This document shows, in pieces, positions 45,425 to 53,698 of a stretch of DNA of 64,000 nucleotides. Location of the stretch: the NCBI RefSeq assembly GCF_003725955.1, contig NZ_QIBZ01000010.1, forward strand, positions 1-64,000, read 5' to 3'. Below the pieces are notes generated by a model. The model saw nothing but the letters and a program-made list of their open reading frames with translations, was not told the DNA's origin and searched no databases. The first letter of the stretch is position 1. Each line of letters begins with the position of its first letter. The position numbers and the translations under genes are program-made. The DNA comes from Slackia isoflavoniconvertens. Its GTDB lineage: Bacteria > Actinomycetota > Coriobacteriia > Coriobacteriales > Eggerthellaceae.

Positions 45425-46276
45425 CTACTCCCCCACTTTCATAGTCGTGTTGCGATTATCGTGGTGCACGCTCGAAAATGCAAACGCGGCACCCACGCCC
45501 ACAAGCGCTCCGATCAAAATGGCGGGACCAGCAAGGCCCACGCATTTGCAGGCAATGACACCCGCGATGGAGCCAAACACGGCGACCAGATTTGCAGGAG
45601 TCACTTTCTGCATGCACAGCAAGCAAATGAACAGCGACGTCATGGCAAACGAAGCGAGTGCGGTGGGCAGCGAGATCGCCGAACCGATGAGTGCACCCGC
45701 GACATTGGAAACGGTCCACGACGTAAGCGAGAACAAATTCACGAGCAAGGCGTGCTTCACCGACCAGTTGCCATTAATCATGCGCGCCAAATTCACGCCG
45801 AAGCTCTCGTCGGTTACCGTGGCGCCGAAAATGAACGCCAGGCGCTTGCCCGCGCTGCCGCAGAATTGCGAAAGCGATGCACCATAGAGCATTTGGCGCG
45901 TGTTCACAAGCGCGACGCTGGCGATAATGGCCGAAATCGGGTTGCCCGCGAGCCACATATTGGGAATCATGTATTGGCCAGCGCCTGAATAGAACAGCAG
46001 GCTCATTATCGCAATCATCCACACGTCCATGCCAGCAGCCACGCCCAAGATGCCGCACGGAATGCCCAGCACGATATAGCCGAGCACAATGGGCCATGCG
46101 GCCTGGAAGGCCTCTTTTTGCATAGCGGCAGAGACGCCGCTTTTATGAGCGACGCTCGTTTCGGCAACAACGGGTTCGGATGCGGCCGATTCAACGACGC
46201 CCGATTCAGCGCCGTCTCGTTCGGCGGCGGCAGATTCAACCGCCGCCTGATTTTGTTTCAAATTTGTTTCAGACAT
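45425..46276 (-). CDS. azlC: Branched-chain amino acid exporter subunit AzlC
   Basis: A 283-residue membrane protein of the LIV-E/AzlC family. The core has FQAAWPIVLGYIVLGIPCGILG, SLLFYSGAGQYMIP, NTRQMLYG and FIFGATVTDESFG. An unusual Ala/Glu/Ser-rich tail of about 45 residues precedes the first span. ATG 46276 is chosen because a consensus promoter lies so close upstream that the mRNA would be almost leaderless. First gene of azlCD. Confidence 0.92.
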   Translation of the reverse strand: MSETNLKQNQAAVESAAAERDGAESGVVESAASEPVVAETSVAHKSGVSAAMQKEAFQAAWPIVLGYIVLGIPCGILGVAAGMDVWMIAIMSLLFYSGAGQYMIPNMWLAGNPISAIIASVALVNTRQMLYGASLSQFCGSAGKRLAFIFGATVTDESFGVNLARMINGNWSVKHALLVNLFSLTSWTVSNVAGALIGSAISLPTALASFAMTSLFICLLCMQKVTPANLVAVFGSIAGVIACKCVGLAGPAILIGALVGVGAAFAFSSVHHDNRNTTMKVGE

Positions 46277-46285
46277 AGTGCCGTG

Positions 46286-46314
46286 ATTATAGAAGGGCGC
46301 TGCCGCTTTTCCAA
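46286..46314 (-). promoter_or_regulatory. Consensus promoter of azlCD
   Basis: Minus strand TTGGAA (46309-46314), 17-bp spacer, perfect TATAAT (46286-46291). Predicted start about 46279, only about 3 nt before ATG 46276. Confidence 0.7.
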
Positions 46315-46389
46315 CCGTCACGCACAGATATTTCACGCTCGCCAGGACGTATTTGGGTTGTAGAGGCGCACCACCAGCACGAACCCGCC

Positions 46390-46420
46390 ACCTGTTAAAT
46401 GCTCGTAGCGTTTAACAGGT
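46390..46420 (+). repeat. Dispersed palindrome copy C (+ orientation)
   Basis: ACCTGTTAAATGCT, CGT loop, AGCGTTTAACAGGT. The single U-G pair forms on the + strand although flanking genes run minus. The 46337-46855 gap also holds copies D and E and no gene. Confidence 0.85.
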
Positions 46421-46485
46421 TCTCCTCGCGCGCGTTCCAACCTCCCATGCCTGCCATCAGTTACTACCCGCTAAATGTTCGACAT

Positions 46486-46512
46486 CTGCTAAGTGCTCGT
46501 AGCATTTAGCAG
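46486..46512 (+). repeat. Dispersed palindrome copy D (variant stem, + orientation)
   Basis: CTGCTAAGTGCT, CGT, AGCATTTAGCAG, followed by GTTTT. The outer stem differs by a compensated T-A to C-G change (CTGCTA/TAGCAG instead of CTGTTA/TAACAG) and has one G-U pair. Confidence 0.8.
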
Positions 46513-46767
46513 GTTTTCCACAGCAGATTCCCCGCAATGCGCTTCCCTATAGCGAACCTCCCATAGTGGACCCCCCCTCACAACAGGCCCCATAGCGGAA
46601 CTCCCCAGCACCTGCCGTAACCGCAAACAGCTCGCCATCTGACAGAGGAATGCGAACTGTACGCGAGAACGCAGAGACACGAGCTAAGGACAGCCGGCGG
46701 CACGTCATGAAATCGGAGCAAAGTCCAAACCGCCTCGAACAAAACCAAAACGCACTAAAGCTGGAAC

Positions 46768-46804
46768 TGAAACCTGTTAAACGCTACGAGCATTTAACAG
46801 GTTT
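46768..46804 (-). repeat. Dispersed palindrome copy E (- orientation)
   Basis: On the minus strand GAAACCTGTTAAATGCT, CGT, then AGCGTTTAACAGGTTTC; the U-G pair is on the minus strand, matching transcription of nhaC, whose stop lies 51 nt upstream. Confidence 0.85.
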
Positions 46805-46855
46805 CGACGCATCAAACAGCGACCCATGCTTCAGCCCGCCCGGGCTTGGTGCAAC

Positions 46856-48301
46856 CTACGCTTCGCGCGGCACGCCTTCGGGTGCCTCAGCATCCCGCGC
46901 CGCCAGCCTCGGCTCGCCTTTCGAAACCCACCCAAGCTTCTTGCCGAAAAGCGCGGCCACAACGAAAACGACGATTGGGTACAAATAGCAGAAGAAGGCA
47001 TACCCCATGTAATCGACGCAAGAAACGCCCAGAATGGTAACCATGTAAATAGCACACGTGTTCCACGGCACAAGCACTGACGTAATGCCCGCCGAGGAAT
47101 TCACGATATTGCCCCACGCCGCGCGGTCGACGCCGCGGCGGTTGTATTCGTCGCGGTAGACCAACGTCGACATCGTGATCGCCGGATACTGGTCGGGCAA
47201 AAGCGCGTTGAACAGCGCGCCCGAGAACACGGTTGCGCCTGCAAGCGCCACAAAATTCTTGAGCCTTCTCACAATAGGCTCAACCATCGAAGCCATGAGC
47301 CCGCAATGCTGCATGATGCCCGCATACGCCATAACCAGCAAAATAATGGAGATGGTCTCGAGCATCTCGTTGATACCACCCGTGGAAAGCAGCGTGTCGA
47401 TAAACTGCGCGCCCGTATTCGACTCGGCGCCCCTCACCATAGCGCCCAGAAGCATCGACGCATCGACGCCCTGGTAAAACACGGCCTCAATCGCGCCAAC
47501 GGCGATGCCCGCCAAAAACGACGGAATCGCAGGCACCTGAAAAGCGATGCAAACGACCATGACCACAAGCGGAATGAGCGTCACGGGGCCAATATTGAAA
47601 GAACCCTCCAGCCCAGAAAGAATCGCCGCCGTAGACGCGCCAGCATCGCCCGACGTATCAAGGCCGAAGCCGATAACGGCATAGATTCCCGTGCACGCCA
47701 AGCACACGGCAATCACCAAAGGAAGGAACCGCTTGCACAGCGCAAACACGTCGACCTCGGCGATAGCGGCCGCCAAATTTGGACCATCGACCAGGGGCGA
47801 TACAATCTCGCTCACATACGCCGCGCCCACAATGGCGCCCGCCGCCATGCCGAGCGGCACATCGAGCGCCGCAGCGATGCCGATGAACGCCAGGCCAATG
47901 GTGCCAGCGGCGCCCCATGCGCCCACGACAATGCCAATCACGAGCGTCGCCAGGAAGCACACCGGCAAGAACAGTTGCGGCGTAACCACCTCAAGCCCGT
48001 AATAAATCATCGTGGGCACCGTGCCCGACAGAATCCAAACCGCGACCATAACGCCAATGCAAATAAGAATCAGGCACGCTTCCATCGAATCATCGATGCC
48101 CTTCTTCATGGCATCGAGAATTTCCTCCCAATCAAACCCCAGGTACAGCGCGATAAAGCCCGAAATCACGCAGCCGATGAGCATGGGAATCTGCGGATCG
48201 GTGCCCAGTCCCACAACGCAGCCGAACATTACCGCCGCAAGCAGACCGAAGGCGAGCATCCCATGGCGAAACTTCGCCTCTTTTTTCGTTTTCTCGGCCA
48301 T
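46856..48301 (-). CDS. nhaC: NhaC-family Na+/H+ antiporter
   Basis: A 481-residue membrane carrier with 11-13 spans. Family features are VWILSGTVPTMIYYGLE, GAAYVSEIVSPLVDGPNLAAAIAEVDVF, and GALFNALLPDQYPAITMSTLVYRDEYNRRG followed by SVLVPWNTCAIYM. ATG 48301 is preferred to an upstream extension because of the GGGGGTT site and typical length. Could exchange malate/lactate or amino acids as in related carriers; Na+/H+ is the default. Confidence 0.9.
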   Translation of the reverse strand: MAEKTKKEAKFRHGMLAFGLLAAVMFGCVVGLGTDPQIPMLIGCVISGFIALYLGFDWEEILDAMKKGIDDSMEACLILICIGVMVAVWILSGTVPTMIYYGLEVVTPQLFLPVCFLATLVIGIVVGAWGAAGTIGLAFIGIAAALDVPLGMAAGAIVGAAYVSEIVSPLVDGPNLAAAIAEVDVFALCKRFLPLVIAVCLACTGIYAVIGFGLDTSGDAGASTAAILSGLEGSFNIGPVTLIPLVVMVVCIAFQVPAIPSFLAGIAVGAIEAVFYQGVDASMLLGAMVRGAESNTGAQFIDTLLSTGGINEMLETISIILLVMAYAGIMQHCGLMASMVEPIVRRLKNFVALAGATVFSGALFNALLPDQYPAITMSTLVYRDEYNRRGVDRAAWGNIVNSSAGITSVLVPWNTCAIYMVTILGVSCVDYMGYAFFCYLYPIVVFVVAALFGKKLGWVSKGEPRLAARDAEAPEGVPREA

Positions 48302-48547
48302 AATGCCAACCCCCATGCCCCTCGAACAGGGCACAACAAAAAGAGGACGCACGCCCTTCTCGCGTACGCCCCTTTCTCTCATTTCCCTTACATGTTCGCC
48401 CTGCAATGAGCGCCTTCTTGGCCGCATGAACGCGTCGGCCCATCGAGCCGACCGAAGCAATCCGAGGGCAAACTCGCGCAACGCCGCGCAAGCTTCGGCC
48501 CGAAAACAGGCACGCGCTCACTCGCGGTCGCCCGCATGCAACAGCGC

Positions 48548-49261
48548 TTATTTCACAAGCAGAATGATACCAATCACCGTGAGCAACACATAAGTCACCT
48601 TAATGAACGTTGCCTGGCTGATACGCTTCTGCAGCTTGTTGCCGAGCCATATAGCCACGAGCAGAAGAGGGATAGCAATGGCGACCATGACCAGGCAATC
48701 GGGCGTGTAGTGCCCTTGGCTAAGCTGCAGCGCGGCATACACGAAATTGAGCACCATCCAAATGCACGAAAGCGTTGCGCGGAACTGGTCTTTGTCCTGA
48801 AGGCGCTGGAGCGCATAAATCGCGAGAATGGCGCCGCCCGAAACGAACATGCCTTGAATGAGGCCTGCGAGCACTAGCAGCACAGCGAGCAGCCACTTTG
48901 GCATGAATCGCTGTTGCTTGAGCACCAATCCGCGCACACCCACGACCACCACAATGGCGCCGTAAATCTTCGACAGAATGCCCAGCGGCAACACCGCGTC
49001 GAGCCAAATGCCCACAAACATGAACGGCGTCATAACCGCAAGCATAATCGCGAGCTCGCGCCAATTGATGTGCTTCCAATTTTGAATGGCGATAAGACCG
49101 CAGCCGATCATGCCGGTGGCGTTGAGCATGGCGACGCTCTCTTGCATGCCGACGGTCGCCATGCCCGCAGGCATCGCGATAATATTGCCGGCAAAACCCG
49201 TTATCGCCTGAATGGCATAGGCAATGAAGAACACGCCCAAAAATAAACCGCGACCAACCAC
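48548..49261 (-). CDS. TauE/SafE (TSUP) family anion exporter
   Basis: A 237-residue protein with 7-8 spans, typical of sulfite/sulfonate/organic-anion carriers: FFIAYAIQAITGFAGNIIAMPAG at the N-terminus and VLAGLIQGMFVSGGAILAIYALQ halfway mirror the two repeated halves. Start is GTG 49261 with AAAGG 9 nt upstream. It is monocistronic; substrate unknown. The pxp operon begins divergently at 49586; the 324-bp gap holds both promoters and no gene. Confidence 0.85.
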   Translation of the reverse strand: MVGRGLFLGVFFIAYAIQAITGFAGNIIAMPAGMATVGMQESVAMLNATGMIGCGLIAIQNWKHINWRELAIMLAVMTPFMFVGIWLDAVLPLGILSKIYGAIVVVVGVRGLVLKQQRFMPKWLLAVLLVLAGLIQGMFVSGGAILAIYALQRLQDKDQFRATLSCIWMVLNFVYAALQLSQGHYTPDCLVMVAIAIPLLLVAIWLGNKLQKRISQATFIKVTYVLLTVIGIILLVK

Positions 49262-49585
49262 GAAAAACAGCCTTTCAATCTCTCATATTCGAAACAAGCA
49301 GCCTCTACCGGCGTACCTCATTCGGGAAACGCGACGGCATACATCGCAATCGATTCGCCCAAAGGCCAAGCCCGACCAAAGAGAAGCCCGCGCCCAGCGG
49401 AAACGAATCATCCTGTAAGTTTCGCACGCATTCTCGCCGCTTGCGGTTGCTAAATTGTAAACAACGAAGTCTTCGCATCAACTCTGTACTATCGTGCGCT
49501 AAAGTATACAGAGCAATTAACCGACGCGGCACGCCACGCCGCGCATTTCGCCGAACGTTCAAGCAAAACTAGAGAGAGTGCACCC

Positions 49586-50311
49586 ATGCGCCCTTATCAA
49601 ATCTGCGTGTGCGGAGATTCCGCCATCAATATCGTTGTCGCCGATACCATCTCGGCCGAAGCAAGCGCCCTTGTGCGCAGCGCCGCCGCGCGCATTCAGG
49701 CAGCGGGCATTGCAGGTATCGAAGACATCGTTCCCACGTTTTGCGCCGTCATGGTCGCATACAACCCCGAAACTATTTCCTATGAGGAATTGGTTTCAGC
49801 CGTGCACGCCAATCTCGACGGCCTTTCCGCCGAAGGGGCCTCGGCCGGCAAAACCATCGTGATTCCCGTGTGCTACGGCGGCGAATTCGGCCCCGACCTG
49901 GAGCATGTCGCGCAATTCCACAGCATCACCCCCGATGAAGTGGTGCGCTTGCACACCGAGCCCACGTACCTCATCGCGATGCTGGGCTTTCTGCCGGGCT
50001 TCGCCTACCTAAGCGGTTTAAACCCCGATTTGGAAACGCCCCGTCTCGAAGTACCGCGCGTGCGCATCGAAGCCGGCGCTGTGGGCATTGGCGGCGCGCA
50101 AACGGGCATCTACCCCTTGCCCTCGCCCGGCGGATGGCAAATCATCGGCCGCAGCCCGCTGCGCCCCTACGACGCAGAACGCGAGCCAGCGTTTTTGTAT
50201 GCCGCGGGCGATTCCATTGAATTCGAGGCCATTTCCCCCGATGAATATGCGGAAATCGAGGCCGCGCTGCAAGCTGGAACCTACGAATACCGCGTGAAGG
50301 AGGCGATGTAA
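49586..50311 (+). CDS. pxpB: 5-oxoprolinase subunit PxpB (KipI-like)
   Basis: Part of the ATP-dependent 5-oxoprolinase PxpABC that opens 5-oxoproline to glutamate; formerly allophanate hydrolase subunit 1/KipI. The 241-residue protein has VPTFCAVMVAYNPE, MLGFLPGFAYLSGL, and AVGIGGAQTGIYPLPSPGGW with IIGRSPL. GAGAGAG precedes ATG 49586. It abuts pxpC with no gap and starts the cluster pxpB-pxpC-ycsI-pxpA-ycsG. Confidence 0.95.
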   Translation: MRPYQICVCGDSAINIVVADTISAEASALVRSAAARIQAAGIAGIEDIVPTFCAVMVAYNPETISYEELVSAVHANLDGLSAEGASAGKTIVIPVCYGGEFGPDLEHVAQFHSITPDEVVRLHTEPTYLIAMLGFLPGFAYLSGLNPDLETPRLEVPRVRIEAGAVGIGGAQTGIYPLPSPGGWQIIGRSPLRPYDAEREPAFLYAAGDSIEFEAISPDEYAEIEAALQAGTYEYRVKEAM

Positions 50312-51346
50312 ATGGCAAAATTCACCGTGTGCGTGCCAGGTCTTCTGACCACCGTGCAAGACCGCGGCCGCATGGGATACGCCGCGAGCGGCTTCTCGCC
50401 TTCGGGCGTCATGGATCGCCGCGCGTTCTCGCTCGGGAACCTGCTTGTGGGCAATGCGGCGAATGCGCCAGCCATCGAATTCGCCTTCGCGGGCCCTACG
50501 CTCGAATTCGAAAACGACGCCGTCGTCGCCATTACGGGCGCCGATTTCAACCCGCGCCTCGACGAAGAGCGCGCGCCCATGTACCAGGCGTTCGTGGTGC
50601 GCGCCGGCCAGCGCCTCTCGATGCCGGCCGCCGAGCGCGGCGTATACGGATATTTGGCCATCGCCAACGGCGGCGTGGATGTGCCCCGCGTCATGGGCAG
50701 CGCTTCCACCAACCTGAAGTGCGGCCTGGGCGGCTTCGAGGGGCGGCGCTTCACGTTCGGCGACGTGGTGAACTTTCACGACACCACGCCGAACCCCTAC
50801 TACGATTTCGGCCCCAACCACTACCGCAACGACCCGTTCTACCATTTCGAGTACCTCACGCAGGAAATTCGCGTAGTGCCCGGCCCGCAAAGCGATTTGT
50901 TCACGAGCCGCGGCATTGACACGTTCTATAAGGAACGCTACCAGGTAAGCGCGCAAACCGACCGCATGGGCTGCCGCCTCGATGGTCCGCAAATCGAATC
51001 GAGCCGCGGTTCCGACATCATTTCCGACGGCATTGCGCTCGGCTCAATCCAGATTCCCGCGCAGGGCACCCCCATCGTAATGCTCGCCGACCGCCAAACA
51101 ACGGGCGGCTACGCGAAAATCGCCACCGTCGCGAGCGTCGACATTCCGCTGCTTGTGCAGCGCGCGACCAAGCAGTACGTGCAGTTCAAGCCCGTTTCGG
51201 TCATCGAAGCACAGCGGCTGCTCGTGGCCGAACGCGATTACTACCGCAACGTGCGCGCCAACGCACGGGGCAGGCTCACGCTGGAAATGCCCTGCATCGA
51301 GCCGAACGACCACGCGGGCGAGCCCACCATGCCTCCGGTGGAATAA
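50312..51346 (+). CDS. pxpC: 5-oxoprolinase subunit PxpC (KipA-like)
   Basis: Partner of PxpB, a 344-residue member of the AHS2/KipA family. Key pieces are VCVPGLLTTVQDRGRMGYAAS, GVMDRRAFSLGNLLVGN, NRMGCRLDG-type (DRMGCRLDGPQIESSR) and the C-terminal PIVMLADRQTTGGYAKIATV. AAGGAGG overlaps the end of pxpB just before ATG 50312. The next 179 bp to ycsI hold no gene. Confidence 0.95.
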   Translation: MAKFTVCVPGLLTTVQDRGRMGYAASGFSPSGVMDRRAFSLGNLLVGNAANAPAIEFAFAGPTLEFENDAVVAITGADFNPRLDEERAPMYQAFVVRAGQRLSMPAAERGVYGYLAIANGGVDVPRVMGSASTNLKCGLGGFEGRRFTFGDVVNFHDTTPNPYYDFGPNHYRNDPFYHFEYLTQEIRVVPGPQSDLFTSRGIDTFYKERYQVSAQTDRMGCRLDGPQIESSRGSDIISDGIALGSIQIPAQGTPIVMLADRQTTGGYAKIATVASVDIPLLVQRATKQYVQFKPVSVIEAQRLLVAERDYYRNVRANARGRLTLEMPCIEPNDHAGEPTMPPVE

Positions 51347-51525
51347 GCGGAGGAAGAAACGGTCGCGGCCCGGAAAACGAGCCGCCCGCGCAAACCGACC
51401 GATGCGATACGCGCGACATACGGCTTTAGCCGAGCGCCGCGCGCAGCATACAGAACGCGACCACGGCGTATGAAGTGGCGGGCGCCGCCCCGACAAAGCG
51501 GCAGAAAGATACGCGAGGAAGCACC

Positions 51526-52338
51526 ATGGCACAAGAACAGCTCAGCATTTCCGACATTCCCGCAAACATCACCCCGCGCGAAATGCGCCATATCATTCGC
51601 GAAGGACGCTTCAGCGGTCCCACGAGCGGCTTGTGCCCAGGCTACGCGCAGGGCAACCTCATCGTGCTGCCGAAGGAAGACGCCTATGACTTCCTGCTGT
51701 TCGCGATGCGCAACCCCAAACCCTGTCCCATTTTGGAGGTTTCAGAGGTGGGCGACCGCTTCTTCCATACCAGCAGCGCCGACTGCGACATCGCCAACGA
51801 TTTCCCGCGCTACCGCGTTTACCGCGACGGCGTAATGGTCGACGACCCCATGAGCGTCGAAGATTTGTGGCGCGACGATTTGGTCGCATTCCTCATTGGC
51901 TGCTCGTTCAGCTTCGAAAGCGAGCTCATCGAGGCCGGCATCGAGATGCGCCACAACACGCAGGGCCGCAACGTGAGCATGTATATCACGAACATCGCGT
52001 GCGAGCCGGCGGGCAAGATGTCCGGCAACATGGTCGTGAGCATGCGCCCCATCCCGTATGAGCAGGTCGTTCAGGCTGTGCAAATTTCAGGCGCCATTCC
52101 GAAGGTCCACGGCGCACCGATTCACATCGGCGACCCCAGCGTCATCGGCATTGACGATATCTCCAAGCCCGATTTCGGCGATGCGGTCGATATTCACGAG
52201 GGCGAGGTGCCCGTGTTCTGGCCGTGCGGCGTCACCCCGCAGTCGGTCGTCATGAACGTGAGGCCGAAATTCGCCATCACCCACGCGCCCGGCTGCATGC
52301 TCATCACCGACACGAAGAACATCTCCCTGAAGTTTTAG
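51526..52338 (+). CDS. ycsI: DUF1445 / YcsI-type putative hydro-lyase
   Basis: A 270-residue cytoplasmic protein of the DUF1445 (putative hydro-lyase, D-glutamate-cyclase-related) family. Hallmarks are GLCPGYAQGNLIVLP, LIGCSFSFESELIEAG, and VFWPCGVTPQSVVM with APGCMLITD. GAGGAA lies 6 nt before ATG 51526. In Bacillus the same gene sits with ycsF, ycsG, kipI and kipA, supporting a shared 5-oxoproline/glutamate-related pathway. The exact reaction is not established here. Confidence 0.9.
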   Translation: MAQEQLSISDIPANITPREMRHIIREGRFSGPTSGLCPGYAQGNLIVLPKEDAYDFLLFAMRNPKPCPILEVSEVGDRFFHTSSADCDIANDFPRYRVYRDGVMVDDPMSVEDLWRDDLVAFLIGCSFSFESELIEAGIEMRHNTQGRNVSMYITNIACEPAGKMSGNMVVSMRPIPYEQVVQAVQISGAIPKVHGAPIHIGDPSVIGIDDISKPDFGDAVDIHEGEVPVFWPCGVTPQSVVMNVRPKFAITHAPGCMLITDTKNISLKF

Positions 52339-52352
52339 CAACCTTGAACCGC

Positions 52353-52383
52353 ACCTGTTAAATGCTCGTAGCGTTTAGCAGGT
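52353..52383 (+). repeat. Dispersed palindrome copy F (+ orientation)
   Basis: ACCTGTTAAATGCT, CGT, AGCGTTTAGCAGGT. Two U-G pairs (T-G at the outer and inner stem) form only on the + strand, the coding strand of ycsI, whose stop is 15 nt upstream. Confidence 0.85.
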
Positions 52384-52525
52384 TTATCGCAGCCCGGAAG
52401 CGCCCGAGACAATTGCCAAACACAATTGGTAGGAATCGCGTCGGCAGAAACCGCGTTAACCCATCGGCGATTTTCCGTCCGCAATGCCGCCCGCGACCCG
52501 CACTCCATGACGCATTCGACCTTGA

Positions 52526-52556
52526 ACCTGTTAAATGCTACGAGCATTTAACAGGT
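52526..52556 (-). repeat. Dispersed palindrome copy G (perfect, - orientation)
   Basis: ACCTGTTAAATGCT, ACG on the + strand, AGCATTTAACAGGT. It lies 49 nt upstream of the pxpA start, so pxpA is flanked upstream by two copies (F and G) in opposite orientation. Confidence 0.85.
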
Positions 52557-52605
52557 CTCAGCGTAAAGCAAATTCTGTCCCACCACATCCGAAAGGAACG
52601 CCTTT

Positions 52606-53370
52606 ATGACACGCGTAGATCTGAACAGTGATTTGGGCGAAAGCTTCGGCCGCTATTCCCTCGGTCTCGACGACCAGGTGATTCCTTTGGTCACGAGCGT
52701 GAACATCGCATGCGGAATGCACGCTGGCGACCCGTGCGTCATGCGTCGCACCGTTGCCGCCGCAGCGGCCGCCGGCACCTCGATTGGCGCGCACCCGGGA
52801 TATCCCGACCTGCAGGGCTTCGGCCGCCGCGACATGGCGCTTTCCCCCGATGAAGCCTACTCATTCGTGCTGTATCAAATCTCGGCGCTTGCCGGTTTCT
52901 GCAAAGCGGAATGCACTGCGCTCGCCCACGTGAAACCGCACGGGCAGCTTTACAATCGTGCCGCAAAAGACGCCGCCCTCGCCGAGGCAATCGCCGCCGC
53001 GGTGCACGATTTCGACCCCACGCTCGTGCTCGTAGGCCTCGCTGGCGGAAAACTCATCGAAGCAGGGCGAGCGGCGAACCTTGCCACCGCGCAGGAATTC
53101 TTCGCCGACCGCAATTACATGGCTAACGGCACGTTGGTGCCGCGCAAACAGGAAAACGCCGTGATCGCCGACGAGGACTTCGCCGTAGCGCGCGTGGTAC
53201 GCGCGGTTCAGGAAGGCACCATCGAAGCGGTTGACGGCAGCACTATCGAGGTTGCCGCCGACACTATTTGCATTCACGGTGACAATGCCCACGCGCTCGA
53301 ATTCGCCAAGAAAATTCGCACCGCACTCGCGCAAGCAGACGTAGAGCTGAAACCCTGCCGAACACAATAA
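52606..53370 (+). CDS. pxpA: 5-oxoprolinase subunit PxpA (YcsF/LamB family)
   Basis: Third oxoprolinase subunit, 254 residues. Metal-site and family motifs DLNSDLGESFGRY, VNIACGMHAGDP, GAHPGYPDLQGFGRR and HVKPHGQLYN are present, and the TICIHGDNAHA region is near the C-terminus. AAAGGAA lies upstream of ATG 52606. It is separated from pxpBC by ycsI and the two palindromes, so it may have its own promoter. Confidence 0.96.
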   Translation: MTRVDLNSDLGESFGRYSLGLDDQVIPLVTSVNIACGMHAGDPCVMRRTVAAAAAAGTSIGAHPGYPDLQGFGRRDMALSPDEAYSFVLYQISALAGFCKAECTALAHVKPHGQLYNRAAKDAALAEAIAAAVHDFDPTLVLVGLAGGKLIEAGRAANLATAQEFFADRNYMANGTLVPRKQENAVIADEDFAVARVVRAVQEGTIEAVDGSTIEVAADTICIHGDNAHALEFAKKIRTALAQADVELKPCRTQ

Positions 53371-53388
53371 AAAGAAGAGGCCTCGCGC

Positions 53389-53432
53389 TATCCGGAAGCG
53401 TTTCATGCAGAATCTTAGAGCGCTTCTGGATA
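53389..53432 (+). terminator. Hairpin downstream of pxpA
   Basis: TATCCGGAAGCG (53389) and CGCTTCTGGATA (53421) pair over 12 positions with one G-U. No T-run; a 3' structure or attenuator before ycsG. Confidence 0.4.
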
Positions 53433-53551
53433 ATTCAAACAACCTATCAAGCTGGCAGGAATAGCGCACGTCTTTTCACACTGAATAATTTACATACCAT
53501 TTCTTATACATGCTTATCCACGTCATTATTTCGGCATGGCCAGTTACCGAC

Positions 53552-53580
53552 TTGTTAAACTCTTCCACTGCCACTCTAAT
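53552..53580 (+). promoter_or_regulatory. Candidate promoter of the NRAMP-like gene
   Basis: TTGTTA (53552-53557), 17-bp spacer, TCTAAT (53575-53580). Gives a leader of about 110 nt before ATG 53699. Confidence 0.35.
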
Positions 53581-53698
53581 GCGCTAAAGCGTTGAGTACC
53601 ATCATAATAAACAAGTTACATTATTCGGTTTTGCGCTCGCACCGCCCACCACGACGGGGCGCACGCAAGGCCGAAGCCCGAAAAAAGAAAGGAACGCC

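Noticed and set aside
46489-46680. Small ORFs ending in or beginning with KRYEHLTG-like peptides
   Set aside because: These peptides are translations of the dispersed palindrome, so they are by-products of the repeat.
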